A stretch of 64,000 bases of DNA from Aphodousia faecalis (GTDB lineage: Bacteria > Pseudomonadota > Gammaproteobacteria > Burkholderiales > Burkholderiaceae_F): contig DVGM01000009.1 in NCBI GenBank assembly GCA_018712705.1, forward strand, positions 7,784-71,783, in the 5' to 3' direction. Below the pieces are notes generated by a model. That model had not been told where the DNA came from. It saw nothing but the letters and a program-made list of their open reading frames with translations, and did not search any database. Shown piece by piece: positions 42,334 to 49,823 of this stretch. A program made the translations under genes and the position numbers. Position 1 is the first letter of the stretch. Each line of letters opens with the position of its first letter.

Positions 42334-43327
42334 TTTCCTGAGCGAAATGATCAAATCCATAGAAAGTATTTTGAATTTCGCCACCATCATTATTTAAAAG
42401 TTTCAAACCGCTTGAAACAACCTTTCCTACTCTGGTCAGTAGTAGCGGCTGTCCATTTTCCTGACATTTTTGTGCGTAATCAATGATGCGTTGTCTGGCG
42501 CTTTCCGGAGCGGTCCAGACCAATTCATAATCATCGCCCCCTGCCAACTGAGCCTGTCGGCGCTCTTTTTGTGTTCGCTGGGCTAACTGTGGACTGACCG
42601 CTAGATGATCGACATAAACCTCGGCTCCAACATTTGATCGTACAAGAATATTGCCAAGATCTTTCAAAAAGCCATCAGAGATATCCGCGCAAGCCGTTGC
42701 AAAATGACTCAAAAATTGCCCCAACACCACTCTGGGCACAGGCGTATCCATCGCCGCAGCCAAATAGCTGTCACAAGTTCCTGTCCACTGCCCCGTTCTT
42801 AGCATCAAAGCTAAATAAGCATCCCCTACCGTTCCGCTCACCCAAATATCATCACCAATCTGTGCTCCCTGACGGGTAAGTCCCCGCTCAACCTCTCCGA
42901 TCGCCGTGATCGTGATACTGAATGGCGCTTGAGAATGACCAATTTTTGCAGTCTTTGTCGTATCTCCTCCGATAAGAGGACAAGCAAATTCCTTTGCACA
43001 TTCGTAAAGACCACGGCTAAAGGCTTCAAGCCACGACGAATCACTTTTAGGCAACGACAACGCCAGGAAAAAACAACGAGGATCAGCCCCTGCGGCAGCC
43101 AAATCGGAAAGATTGACAGCTAAAGATTTTTTGCCAACCGTGTAGGGATCGGCATTGGGCAAAAAATGCGTTCCCGAGGCAACCGTATCTGTCGTTACCG
43201 CTAAACGCCTGTTTCCTACTTGAATGATCGCGCAATCATCCCCGATCCCTTGGGTAGGCCATTGACCGGGGATGTTGAAATTGAAGAAACGAGAAATGAG
43301 CTCTGTTTCACTAAGGCATGGGCCCAT
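42326..43327 (-). CDS. thiL: thiamine-monophosphate kinase
   Basis: A 333-residue ATP-dependent kinase that makes thiamine diphosphate. Features are GIGDDCAII, VTTDTVASGTHFLP with metal-binding Asp residues, KSLAVNLSDLAAAGADPRCFFLALSLP, and later ADISDGFLKDLGNI and AGGDDYELVWTAP. ATG at 43327 starts the conserved region five bases after nusB and gives the usual length; a longer frame would overlap nusB. No thiamine biosynthesis genes or TPP riboswitch lie in the window. Order nusB-thiL-pgpA is widespread in Proteobacteria. Confidence 0.95.
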   Translation of the reverse strand: MGPCLSETELISRFFNFNIPGQWPTQGIGDDCAIIQVGNRRLAVTTDTVASGTHFLPNADPYTVGKKSLAVNLSDLAAAGADPRCFFLALSLPKSDSSWLEAFSRGLYECAKEFACPLIGGDTTKTAKIGHSQAPFSITITAIGEVERGLTRQGAQIGDDIWVSGTVGDAYLALMLRTGQWTGTCDSYLAAAMDTPVPRVVLGQFLSHFATACADISDGFLKDLGNILVRSNVGAEVYVDHLAVSPQLAQRTQKERRQAQLAGGDDYELVWTAPESARQRIIDYAQKCQENGQPLLLTRVGKVVSSGLKLLNNDGGEIQNTFYGFDHFAQENV

Positions 43328-43331
43328 AAAA

Positions 43332-43832
43332 TTACTTTTTTGCACCCACCTCAGTCGCACGCACATCAGCGGCTACTTTATCCAACACACCGTTGACATA
43401 GCGGAAGCCATCGGAACCGCCAAAAAGCTTAGCCAATTCCACAGCTTCATTAATTACCACACGGTACGGAATCTCAATATGAAAATTCAACTCGTAGGTA
43501 CCCAACAAAAGAACCGAGCGTTCAACCAGGGACAAGCGCGAGATGTCGCGATCAACGTGCTTGGAGAAAATCGCTTGCAAATCATCTGCGTGTTCAATAA
43601 CGCCGGCTAACAACTCCGAGAAGTGCTTTTTGTCGCAGCGCTCAAAATCGGCTGCATCAATAGCCGCTCCGGCAATGGGTTCGCCGTCGTCACTTAAAAC
43701 GCTCAAAAGCGTACGTTCAATTGTCACGGCATCCGCACCGCTTACCAACCATTCGTATACTCCTAAAAGAGCGAACTCTCTGGAAAGCGAACGCGCACCG
43801 CGGCTTGGGCGATGGGGTTTAACGTCTGTCAT
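43332..43832 (-). CDS. nusB: transcription antitermination factor NusB
   Basis: A 166-residue all-helical RNA-binding protein that, with NusE (S10), assembles the rRNA antitermination complex on boxA. The Arg-rich N-terminal RGARSLSREFALLGVYEWL helix and the C-terminal VINEAVELAKLFGGSDGFRYVNGVLDKV are diagnostic. GGGGAG precedes the ATG, and ribH ends three bases upstream. It lies inside the riboflavin operon as in most Proteobacteria. Confidence 0.96.
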   Translation of the reverse strand: MTDVKPHRPSRGARSLSREFALLGVYEWLVSGADAVTIERTLLSVLSDDGEPIAGAAIDAADFERCDKKHFSELLAGVIEHADDLQAIFSKHVDRDISRLSLVERSVLLLGTYELNFHIEIPYRVVINEAVELAKLFGGSDGFRYVNGVLDKVAADVRATEVGAKK

Positions 43833-43835
43833 TGA

Positions 43836-44315
43836 TTACTCCCCATCTTCCATGTCGTACTCAAATTCTTTACGAAGATTGGCCATCTCAACTGCAACCT
43901 GCGCAGCATCTGTGCCCTTTTGTTGCAAGCGGGCTTGAGCTTGCTCATCGTTTTCGGTGGTGAGCACGGCGTTTGCAATCGGGATATCAAAATCCAAACC
44001 AACCTGCATGATGCCGGAGGCCGATTCATTGGAAACAATTTCAAAATGGTATGTTTCACCGCGAATCACGGCACCGATCGCAATTAAAGCGTCATACTCT
44101 TCCGTTGCGGCCAATTGTTGAAGGGCAAACGGAATTTCAAGAGCGCCCGGCACGCGCATGAGCGTGATGTCTTCTTCAACCACACCCAGTCGATCCAATT
44201 CTGCCAAACAAGCCTTTAACAGACCCTCGCCGGCATATTCATTGAATCGAGATTGAACAATGCCGATTTTCAGACCGCGTCCGTCTAAAGAATTCTCAAT
44301 AATGTCCATGGACAT
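43836..44315 (-). CDS. ribH: 6,7-dimethyl-8-ribityllumazine synthase
   Basis: A 159-residue enzyme for the last-but-one step of riboflavin synthesis. Motifs are GIVQSRFNEYAGEGLL, VPGALEIPFA, the substrate loop IAIGAVIRGETYHFEIV with the catalytic His, and ANAVLTTENDEQA. ATG at 44315 has GGAGA seven bases upstream; the frame is open further but lacks a site. It sits between the old-yellow-enzyme gene and nusB, with a 120-base gap upstream. No FMN riboswitch was recognised. Confidence 0.96.
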   Translation of the reverse strand: MSMDIIENSLDGRGLKIGIVQSRFNEYAGEGLLKACLAELDRLGVVEEDITLMRVPGALEIPFALQQLAATEEYDALIAIGAVIRGETYHFEIVSNESASGIMQVGLDFDIPIANAVLTTENDEQAQARLQQKGTDAAQVAVEMANLRKEFEYDMEDGE

Positions 44316-44435
44316 TGTGTTTCTCCGAAGAAATTCTGTTCTTAATGTAAATTGGCATATTGTACCGTGTTTGAGCTCGGACAACACGCCCAAACGGTAC
44401 AAAAATTAACGGAAAATCAATTCGCTAGAGATTTT

Positions 44436-45506
44436 TTAACGGTGCATTCCCCGAACGTAGGAGGGCGGGAAATCCACTTTTTCTCCCAACTCCAGCGCAG
44501 CCTGCCACCCCCAATGGGGGTTAAGCAACATTTGCCGACCAACATCGACCAAATCAGCCGTTCCTTCCACGAGTACACTTTCGGCTTGGCGAGCGTCTTT
44601 AATTAAGCCACAGGCAATTGTCGGAACCCCGGTTTGCAATCGAACAGCACGGGCAAACGGCAATTGGTAGCCATAGGAAACGTTGATCTTTTGACTGCTG
44701 TGCAAGCCCCCGGTTGACACATCAACAAACGCACAACCTCTTTCTTTAAGGATTTCGACAAGCTCGATGGTTTCTTTTAGATTCCAACCGCCCTCAATCC
44801 AGTCCGTAGCAGAAACTCTTACCCCGATTTCAACATTGGAGGCCGCCTTTTTCATCGCATCAAAAACGGCCAATGGCAAGCGGATACGATTTTCAAAACT
44901 TCCGCCCCACTCATCGGTGCGAAGATTCGAAATCGGTGAGAGGAATTGGTGCAAAAGGTAGCCATGAGCCATGTGAATTTCAATGGCATCAACTCCTGCG
45001 CGCTGAGCACGTTCGGCAGCGTTCGCAAAAGCCTGAATAGTGGCTTCTATGCCACCCGGCAGCATTTCCCGCGGAGTCGGTGCATCACCGCCTGCGCTCA
45101 CCGCTGACGGAGCAACTGGCTCCCATCCGCCTTCTTTAGCTAAGAGATGGCCGCCGAACCAAGGAGCACGTTCAGAAGCTTTACGTCCCGCGTGACTAAT
45201 TTGCACAGCAACTTTCGTTGTCGGATCAATCGCTTTCATTGTCTGAACGATTTCTGCAAAATAACCCGCCAACTCATCTGACCAAAGTCCCAAATCTGAA
45301 CCGGTTATACGACCATCCGGCGTCACAGCCGTGGCTTCTATACAAACAAGTCCCGCACCAGATCCTGCCAATTTGCCATAGTGAACTTTATGCCAAGTTG
45401 TAGCCTTTCCATCAATGGCTTGATACTGACACATCGGCGGCACACTGATGCGATTGCGAAGTTGCATCTGACCGATTGTGTAAGGAGAAAACAACTGCGT
45501 TTTCAT
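44436..45506 (-). CDS. NADH:flavin oxidoreductase, old yellow enzyme family (YqjM-like)
   Basis: A 356-residue FMN-binding TIM-barrel ene-reductase. It has RNRISVPPMCQY, HYGKLAGSGAGLVCIEATAV, QISHAGRKAS, IEIHMAHGYLLHQFLSPISN (catalytic HxxH region) and VDVSTGG, and ends with VRGMHR. This looks like the thermophilic-like or YqjM class that reduces activated alkenes with NAD(P)H. It lies in the riboflavin operon between ribE and ribH, exactly where ribBA is often found. Co-expression with flavin synthesis may reflect its FMN need. The substrate is unknown. Confidence 0.92.
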   Translation of the reverse strand: MKTQLFSPYTIGQMQLRNRISVPPMCQYQAIDGKATTWHKVHYGKLAGSGAGLVCIEATAVTPDGRITGSDLGLWSDELAGYFAEIVQTMKAIDPTTKVAVQISHAGRKASERAPWFGGHLLAKEGGWEPVAPSAVSAGGDAPTPREMLPGGIEATIQAFANAAERAQRAGVDAIEIHMAHGYLLHQFLSPISNLRTDEWGGSFENRIRLPLAVFDAMKKAASNVEIGVRVSATDWIEGGWNLKETIELVEILKERGCAFVDVSTGGLHSSQKINVSYGYQLPFARAVRLQTGVPTIACGLIKDARQAESVLVEGTADLVDVGRQMLLNPHWGWQAALELGEKVDFPPSYVRGMHR

Positions 45507-45524
45507 GATTGAATTCCTTTCGTA

Positions 45525-46142
45525 TCAAAAGAGTCCTTCATCGTTTTTAAGGCTCATCATTCGTTCCACGTAGCGAGCAATCGTGTCGATCTCAAGGTTG
45601 ACCCAAGACTGAGGTTTTAAGTGCTTTAACGTGGTAACTTCCACGGTGTGCGGAATCAAATTAATGGAGATACGAGTGCCCACTGGTGTATCTTCAACAT
45701 CATTAATTGTCAAAGAAACTCCATTGACTGTCACCGATCCCTTATAGGCCAAATAGGCAGACAATTTCATGGGGGCACGAACCACTAAATGCCAACTTTC
45801 GGCCTTGGGTTCCATCACTTCCACCTGGCCCACACCGTCCACATGACCGGAAACAATATGACCGTCCAATCGATCACCAACACGGAGCGCTTTTTCCAAA
45901 TTGACTTCGCCCCAGGTATCTAATCCACATGTTTTTGACAAACTTTCTGCGGAGACCTCAATTTGAAATGTATCGCCTTCAATATTAACAACGGTCATGC
46001 AAGCGCCATTGACCGCAATCGATTCGCCAATCTCGGTCCCCTTAAGCCAGCCTGCCGGTGTGTCAATCGTCAGGCGAACACCGTCACCTAATTTTTCAGG
46101 TTCGCGGACCTTGCCAATTGCTTCAATAATGCCTGTAAACAT
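45525..46142 (-). CDS. ribE: riboflavin synthase, alpha chain
   Basis: A 205-residue enzyme made of two lumazine-binding repeats (about residues 1-97 and 98-195), the classic layout. It starts with MFTGIIEAIGKV, carries SIAVNGACMTV in repeat 1 and the matching GSVTVNGVSLTIN in repeat 2, and GHIVSGHVDG between them. It dismutates two lumazine molecules to riboflavin. GGAAAT precedes the ATG; ribD ends four bases upstream. Also called ribC in some naming systems. Confidence 0.96.
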   Translation of the reverse strand: MFTGIIEAIGKVREPEKLGDGVRLTIDTPAGWLKGTEIGESIAVNGACMTVVNIEGDTFQIEVSAESLSKTCGLDTWGEVNLEKALRVGDRLDGHIVSGHVDGVGQVEVMEPKAESWHLVVRAPMKLSAYLAYKGSVTVNGVSLTINDVEDTPVGTRISINLIPHTVEVTTLKHLKPQSWVNLEIDTIARYVERMMSLKNDEGLF

Positions 46143-46146
46143 CGTT

Positions 46147-47244
46147 TTATTTCCTTTTTCGTAAGATTATTCGAACATCTTCGCCCACTTGGCTCGTCTG
46201 AACCGTTGTCCATGTTTCACAATCAGACAACGATTGAAGGGGCGGAAGATCGAAAGCACTTCTGCCCTGTCCTAATATTTTCGGCGCAATGTAGCATAAG
46301 AGCTCATCGACTAAACCTAATCGGACCATTTCACCGGTTAAAGTTGCTCCCGCTTCGACGTGCACCTCATTGACTTCACGTCGTGCCAGTTCCTTCAAAA
46401 GCGCTTGCAGATCAACTCGACCGTTTTCACCCGAAAGACTCAGAATTTCTGCGCCTTTTTCTCTTAATCGCTGGGATTTTTCGAGATTTTCCTCGACACA
46501 AACAACAAGCGTTTGCCCTTCATCAAAAAAAGTGTTTTCAGGATTAACTCTCAAATGAGAATCAACCAGAACCTTCAATGGTTGCCTTGATTGAAGTTTT
46601 CCATCCTCTCTGGCCGTTAACGACGGATTATCGGCCAATACCGTCCCGACCCCCGTGAGAATTGCCCCGGCCTCACAACGGTATCGCCTGCCGTCTTCCC
46701 TGGCTTCAGGCCCCGTGATCCACTGACTTTCTCCGTTTGTCAGAGCCGTAAATCCATCTAGGCTCATCGCGACTTTCGCGCGCACCCAAGGGCGATTTTC
46801 TGTCATTCGCGTCATAAAGCCCGCGTTCATCTGCCAGGCTTCTTTTTGCAGTAATCCGACATCCACTGTGATTCCGGCTTGCCGAAGCATTTCAACTCCA
46901 CGGCCGGCCACAAGCGGATTGGGATCCAAACACGCAACAACCACTCGGGCGACTTGTTCTTTAATTAACCTCAGAGCACAAGGAGGAGTTCTCCCATAAT
47001 GAGAGCAAGGCTCCAACGTCACGTAAACAGTCGCTCCCTTTACATCATGTCCTTTAGAAGCCGCATCTTTAATCGCTTGGATTTCGGCATGATCAGAGCC
47101 TACCTTTTGAGTAAAGCCCTCGCCCAAAACAGAGCCTTCTCGAACAATGACGCAACCGACGGAAGGATTGGGCGGACTAATCGGACGGGCCTTAGCGGCT
47201 AGCGCTAAAGCCTTAAACATATAGTCTCGATCTGAAGAGGACAT
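46147..47244 (-). CDS. ribD: bifunctional riboflavin deaminase/reductase RibD
   Basis: A 365-residue bifunctional enzyme. The N-terminal deaminase domain has the zinc motifs DHAEIQAI and PCSHYGRTPPC (about residues 50-90). The C-terminal reductase domain (from about 150) has RPWVRAKVAMSLDGFTAL and VHVEAGATL. It converts the pyrimidine product of GTP cyclohydrolase II by deamination and side-chain reduction. It follows nrdR by six bases and precedes ribE by four, in the usual betaproteobacterial order. Confidence 0.96.
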   Translation of the reverse strand: MSSSDRDYMFKALALAAKARPISPPNPSVGCVIVREGSVLGEGFTQKVGSDHAEIQAIKDAASKGHDVKGATVYVTLEPCSHYGRTPPCALRLIKEQVARVVVACLDPNPLVAGRGVEMLRQAGITVDVGLLQKEAWQMNAGFMTRMTENRPWVRAKVAMSLDGFTALTNGESQWITGPEAREDGRRYRCEAGAILTGVGTVLADNPSLTAREDGKLQSRQPLKVLVDSHLRVNPENTFFDEGQTLVVCVEENLEKSQRLREKGAEILSLSGENGRVDLQALLKELARREVNEVHVEAGATLTGEMVRLGLVDELLCYIAPKILGQGRSAFDLPPLQSLSDCETWTTVQTSQVGEDVRIILRKRK

Positions 47245-47250
47245 CTCTGA

Positions 47251-47694
47251 CTAGACCTCTCGAGCCATATCAGCAAATTTTTGAACGTCTTCAAAATTGC
47301 GATAAACGCTGGCAAAGCGAACATAGGCGACTTTATCAAGACCGCGCAGCTCTTCCATCACCAATTCGCCCAAGCGATCGCTTCGGACTTCCCGTTCTCC
47401 TAGTGCAAGCATCTTTTGCTCAATACGGTTAATTGCTTCATCCACCCGCTCGCGCGATACCGGACGCTTACGTAACGCGAGCATCATTGAAGCACGAAGC
47501 TTCTTTTGGTCATACTCGCAACGTCCGCCTCCACGCTTAATAATGGAAGGCATCGAAAGTTCCACTCTTTCATAGGTGGTAAAGCGTTTTTCACACTTTA
47601 AGCAACGACGACGTCTACGAATAGTCGTACCATCCTCACTTGTGCGAGAGTCAATCACTTGGGTTTGCTCATGTTTACAAAAAGGACAATGCAT
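47251..47694 (-). CDS. nrdR: transcriptional repressor NrdR
   Basis: A 147-residue repressor of ribonucleotide reductase genes. A zinc ribbon with two CxxC pairs (MHCPFCKHEQTQ and CLKCEKRF) and the Arg-rich RRRRRCLKC segment lie in the first 45 residues. An ATP cone (about 49-139) senses ATP/dATP ratio. GGAGAT precedes the ATG. It leads the long operon nrdR-ribD-ribE-OYE-ribH-nusB-thiL-pgpA-pncC. An NrdR-like box lies upstream at 47740, and better-placed paired boxes lie before the mini-NrdD gene at 7018-7065. Confidence 0.97.
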   Translation of the reverse strand: MHCPFCKHEQTQVIDSRTSEDGTTIRRRRRCLKCEKRFTTYERVELSMPSIIKRGGGRCEYDQKKLRASMMLALRKRPVSRERVDEAINRIEQKMLALGEREVRSDRLGELVMEELRGLDKVAYVRFASVYRNFEDVQKFADMAREV

Positions 47695-47739
47695 ACCCCC
47701 ATCTCCTTTGTATGACCACTAACGATAAAAACTTTTTAA

Positions 47740-47755
47740 CCACAATATATGGTAT
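47740..47755. promoter_or_regulatory. NrdR-like box upstream of nrdR
   Basis: CCACAATATATGGTAT matches the NrdR consensus acaCwAtATaTwGtgt at 13 of 16 positions, 46 bases before the nrdR start. It suggests autoregulation. A partner box at the usual 31-32 bp spacing was not found. Confidence 0.5.
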
Positions 47756-48008
47756 TAAAGCATTTAGGTTTGATTGTACTCGTTGCCACACTATCTGTGG
47801 AGATTTTTTCGATTAATATGGAGAATTTGTGTTTTTATCGAAGATATTTCAAACGAAATACAATTGAGAGAGAATTTTTTAAATAACTAAATCTTGAGGG
47901 GTTATGTAAATAACTAAAATCAATTTCACAAGCACACTGCATGAGAAACCAGCGATCGGCTTACAAAATCTCGCATTTAAAATCAGCACTGCTCAAATAC
48001 TAAAAAGG

Positions 48009-48128
48009 GGCAATCCTAAACGTCTTTGAGATCACCCCCACTTCAATCAAGTCGGCCGGAAGGTAGTAGAAAACCGGCGTTAACTTAGATTAGAAGACTT
48101 CTCAGATTAGAAGTTGTGAACGATACCG
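48009..48128. repeat. copy B of the porin-3'-flank repeat
   Basis: About 115 bases that include the last porin codons and the porin 3' flank; similar to 29103-29210 (see that entry for shared blocks). The bases between the nrdR box and this repeat (47756-48008) are A/T-rich and show no gene. Confidence 0.6.
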
Positions 48129-48280
48129 GCAACGACTTCTGTCGCCTTAGCTTCGACATCACGGTCTTCGCTCTCACCGCTAACCTTGGTATAACCAGCA
48201 GCCGTGTAAACATTTGTACGCTTGCTCAACGGATATTGGTAACCGACGCCAAATTGGATCGTATCATTGGCGCCTGTTGG
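48107..48280 (-). pseudogene. porin, 3'-terminal remnant
   Basis: A 57-codon open stretch on the minus strand encodes the last strands of a Gram-negative trimeric porin: QFGVGYQYPLSKRTNVYTAA, then YTKVSGESED and the terminal VVAGIVHNF with the C-terminal Phe needed for outer-membrane insertion. A TAG stop interrupts the frame just upstream, and porin similarity ends there; a complete porin has 350-400 residues. No start codon or signal peptide is present. It is a decayed fragment of a family that is usually abundant in this order. Confidence 0.8.
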
Positions 48281-48370
48281 CTATGGCTAGCTGGCAGCAT
48301 CCCACAAGCAACTGATCGACTTGGAGGTGGGTAGTCATTTTGAACCAGCAAATCAATGGGTTGTCTTCAG

Positions 48371-48536
48371 CTGTGACCTTTCACCAAAATTAAATTTTCA
48401 ATATTGACATATACCGTACTTTTGTAACACTGCGCTGCAAATTCTTTCATTAACCTCGTTCTGCCAACTTCTCTTGCTCCACAAATGACAAATGGATTCC
48501 TATTCCTTTGAGCGGTTCAATAACTTTGCGGTACAT
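48371..48536 (-). pseudogene. AAA_14/DUF4143-type ATPase, frameshifted N-terminal remnant
   Basis: The minus strand encodes MYRKVIEPLK in one frame and, after a shift near 48505, NRNPFVICGAREVGRTRLMK, then EFAAQCYKSTVYVNIEN in the next. This is the N-terminal pattern of ATPases of the AAA_14/DUF4143 kind, where the P-loop normally reads GARQVGKT; here it is degraded to GAREVGRT. The frame then meets a stop. Only about 50 of 400 or more residues remain. It lies next to the porin remnant, so this stretch is a site of gene decay. Confidence 0.6.
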
Positions 48537-48608
48537 AAATCCGTGCCCTATTGCATTTAATGTACAAAAAATGAAAAAACGTCTTGTCAATAAACCTAAG
48601 AACAACTT

Positions 48609-48629
48609 GGGGGAGCAACTCGCTCCCCC
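48609..48629 (-). terminator. hairpin after PEBP-like gene
   Basis: Perfect stem GGGGGAGC/GCTCCCCC with a 5-nt loop, 24 bases beyond the stop at 48654; the U tract is poor. Confidence 0.6.
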
Positions 48630-48653
48630 ATTAGTCTATCCAGTGAGAATCGC

Positions 48654-49253
48654 TTAAAGCGGTTGCAACCTGGGATTCAAACTATAAATTCCTTGAATCG
48701 TGGCGCTTGCCAAAACGTGCGAAGCCATACGCTCACAAACCTCTTCCCAACGGGCCGTATCAGGCAAGTCTAGTGTTTTCACATCAAGCGCATACACCCG
48801 GAATTCGTAGCCGTGCATGCGAGCGTCGAATCCCGGAGGACAGGGGCCGTCGTAGCCGCGATGGATTTCCGTCTCTGATGAGTAATCATTGATTGCCTCA
48901 ATTCCCATCGGTTTGGCAAAACGCTTACCACTTTTTTCATCGCCGACACTAGCTTCGCCCTTTTTCACTTCGCAAACGGCGGGATCCATGTCCCACACCA
49001 ACCAGTGAACAAAGTCGCGCCTTGGCTGATCAGCAGGAATTTCGCCATCTTCATTTAAAGCCTTTCGATCTGTCGGGACATCCGGATCAATACAAGCTAA
49101 AACAATGGATTGTGTTCCTTGCGGCAAACCGCTCCATGAAAGTTGAGGGTTTAAATTTTCAGCCAACGCGAATTTGCCGTCAACTAATTGCCCGTAGGCA
49201 CATTCGCTCGGAATCCACTGCCCGTGCTCAAAGTCTTGACTGGTTATTTTCAT
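48654..49253 (-). CDS. YbhB/YbcL family (PEBP-like) protein
   Basis: A 199-residue protein of the phosphatidylethanolamine-binding/Raf-kinase-inhibitor-like family. Visible motifs are NPQLSWSGLPQGTQSIVLACIDPDVP, the anion pocket FVHWLVWDMDP, and YDGPCPPG with the HGYEFRVYALD strand. Bacterial members bind small anionic ligands; the function is not settled. The ATG at 49253 has a GGAGG site; a longer frame adds 19 unconserved residues. There is no signal peptide with this start, so it is cytoplasmic. Confidence 0.88.
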   Translation of the reverse strand: MKITSQDFEHGQWIPSECAYGQLVDGKFALAENLNPQLSWSGLPQGTQSIVLACIDPDVPTDRKALNEDGEIPADQPRRDFVHWLVWDMDPAVCEVKKGEASVGDEKSGKRFAKPMGIEAINDYSSETEIHRGYDGPCPPGFDARMHGYEFRVYALDVKTLDLPDTARWEEVCERMASHVLASATIQGIYSLNPRLQPL

Positions 49254-49314
49254 AGACAATCCTCCCAAATTACTAACTTGATTATTCGTTGATCCAGACG
49301 CTTTTGTCAATCTT

Positions 49315-49752
49315 TTAACACTTTAGCCAAATCGTCACAGGACCGTCATTGATTAAGGCGACCTGCATATTTGCGCCAAACTGCCCTGTTTCTGTTTTTA
49401 GACCGCTTTCTTTAATTTTTTCAATAAAGTGTTCATAAAGACGCTTTCCCGTTTCAGGGTCTGCAGCAGGCGTAAAACTCGGCCGAAGTCCTTTAGCTGT
49501 GTCCGCAGCAAGGGTGAATTGGGAAACGATTAATATTTCTCCACCGATATCGGACACACTTTTATTCATTTTGCCGTTTTCGTCTTCAAAAATCCGATAA
49601 GCCAACACTTTTTTTGCAAGCTTTTCACATTGCTCTGCGCTATCGCCTTTTTCTGCACAAACTAAAACCAAAAGACCTTGTTTCACGGCGCCAATTACTT
49701 GCTCATTGACTGTCACGGAGGCGTTTTTAACTCTTTGCAGTAATCCGATCAT
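49315..49752 (-). CDS. dtd: D-aminoacyl-tRNA deacylase
   Basis: A 145-residue enzyme of standard length that hydrolyses D-aminoacyl-tRNA (and glycyl-tRNA-Ala), protecting translation. The two signature motifs are SQFTLAAD (residues 77-84) and NDGPVT (135-140, in place of the common NxGPVT). It starts MIGLLQRVKNASV as usual. GGAAGGAT precedes the ATG. It lies downstream of tyrS with a terminator between them; the PEBP-like gene follows in the same direction. Confidence 0.96.
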   Translation of the reverse strand: MIGLLQRVKNASVTVNEQVIGAVKQGLLVLVCAEKGDSAEQCEKLAKKVLAYRIFEDENGKMNKSVSDIGGEILIVSQFTLAADTAKGLRPSFTPAADPETGKRLYEHFIEKIKESGLKTETGQFGANMQVALINDGPVTIWLKC

Positions 49753-49773
49753 TATCCTTCCCTTTGATAAAAA

Positions 49774-49801
49774 GCCGCGGCAAAACTTCGTTCGTCGCGG
49801 C
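49774..49801 (-). terminator. terminator of tyrS
   Basis: Stem GCCGCG/CGCGGC with T-rich flanks; on the minus strand TTTTTA follows. It lies 23 bases beyond the tyrS stop. Confidence 0.8.
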
Positions 49802-49823
49802 TTTTGTTTTTCACAAAATGGTC

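Noticed and set aside
47788..47803. Second NrdR box upstream of nrdR
   Set aside because: Only about 11 of 16 matches, and 48 bp from the first box, which does not fit the usual 31-32 bp spacing.
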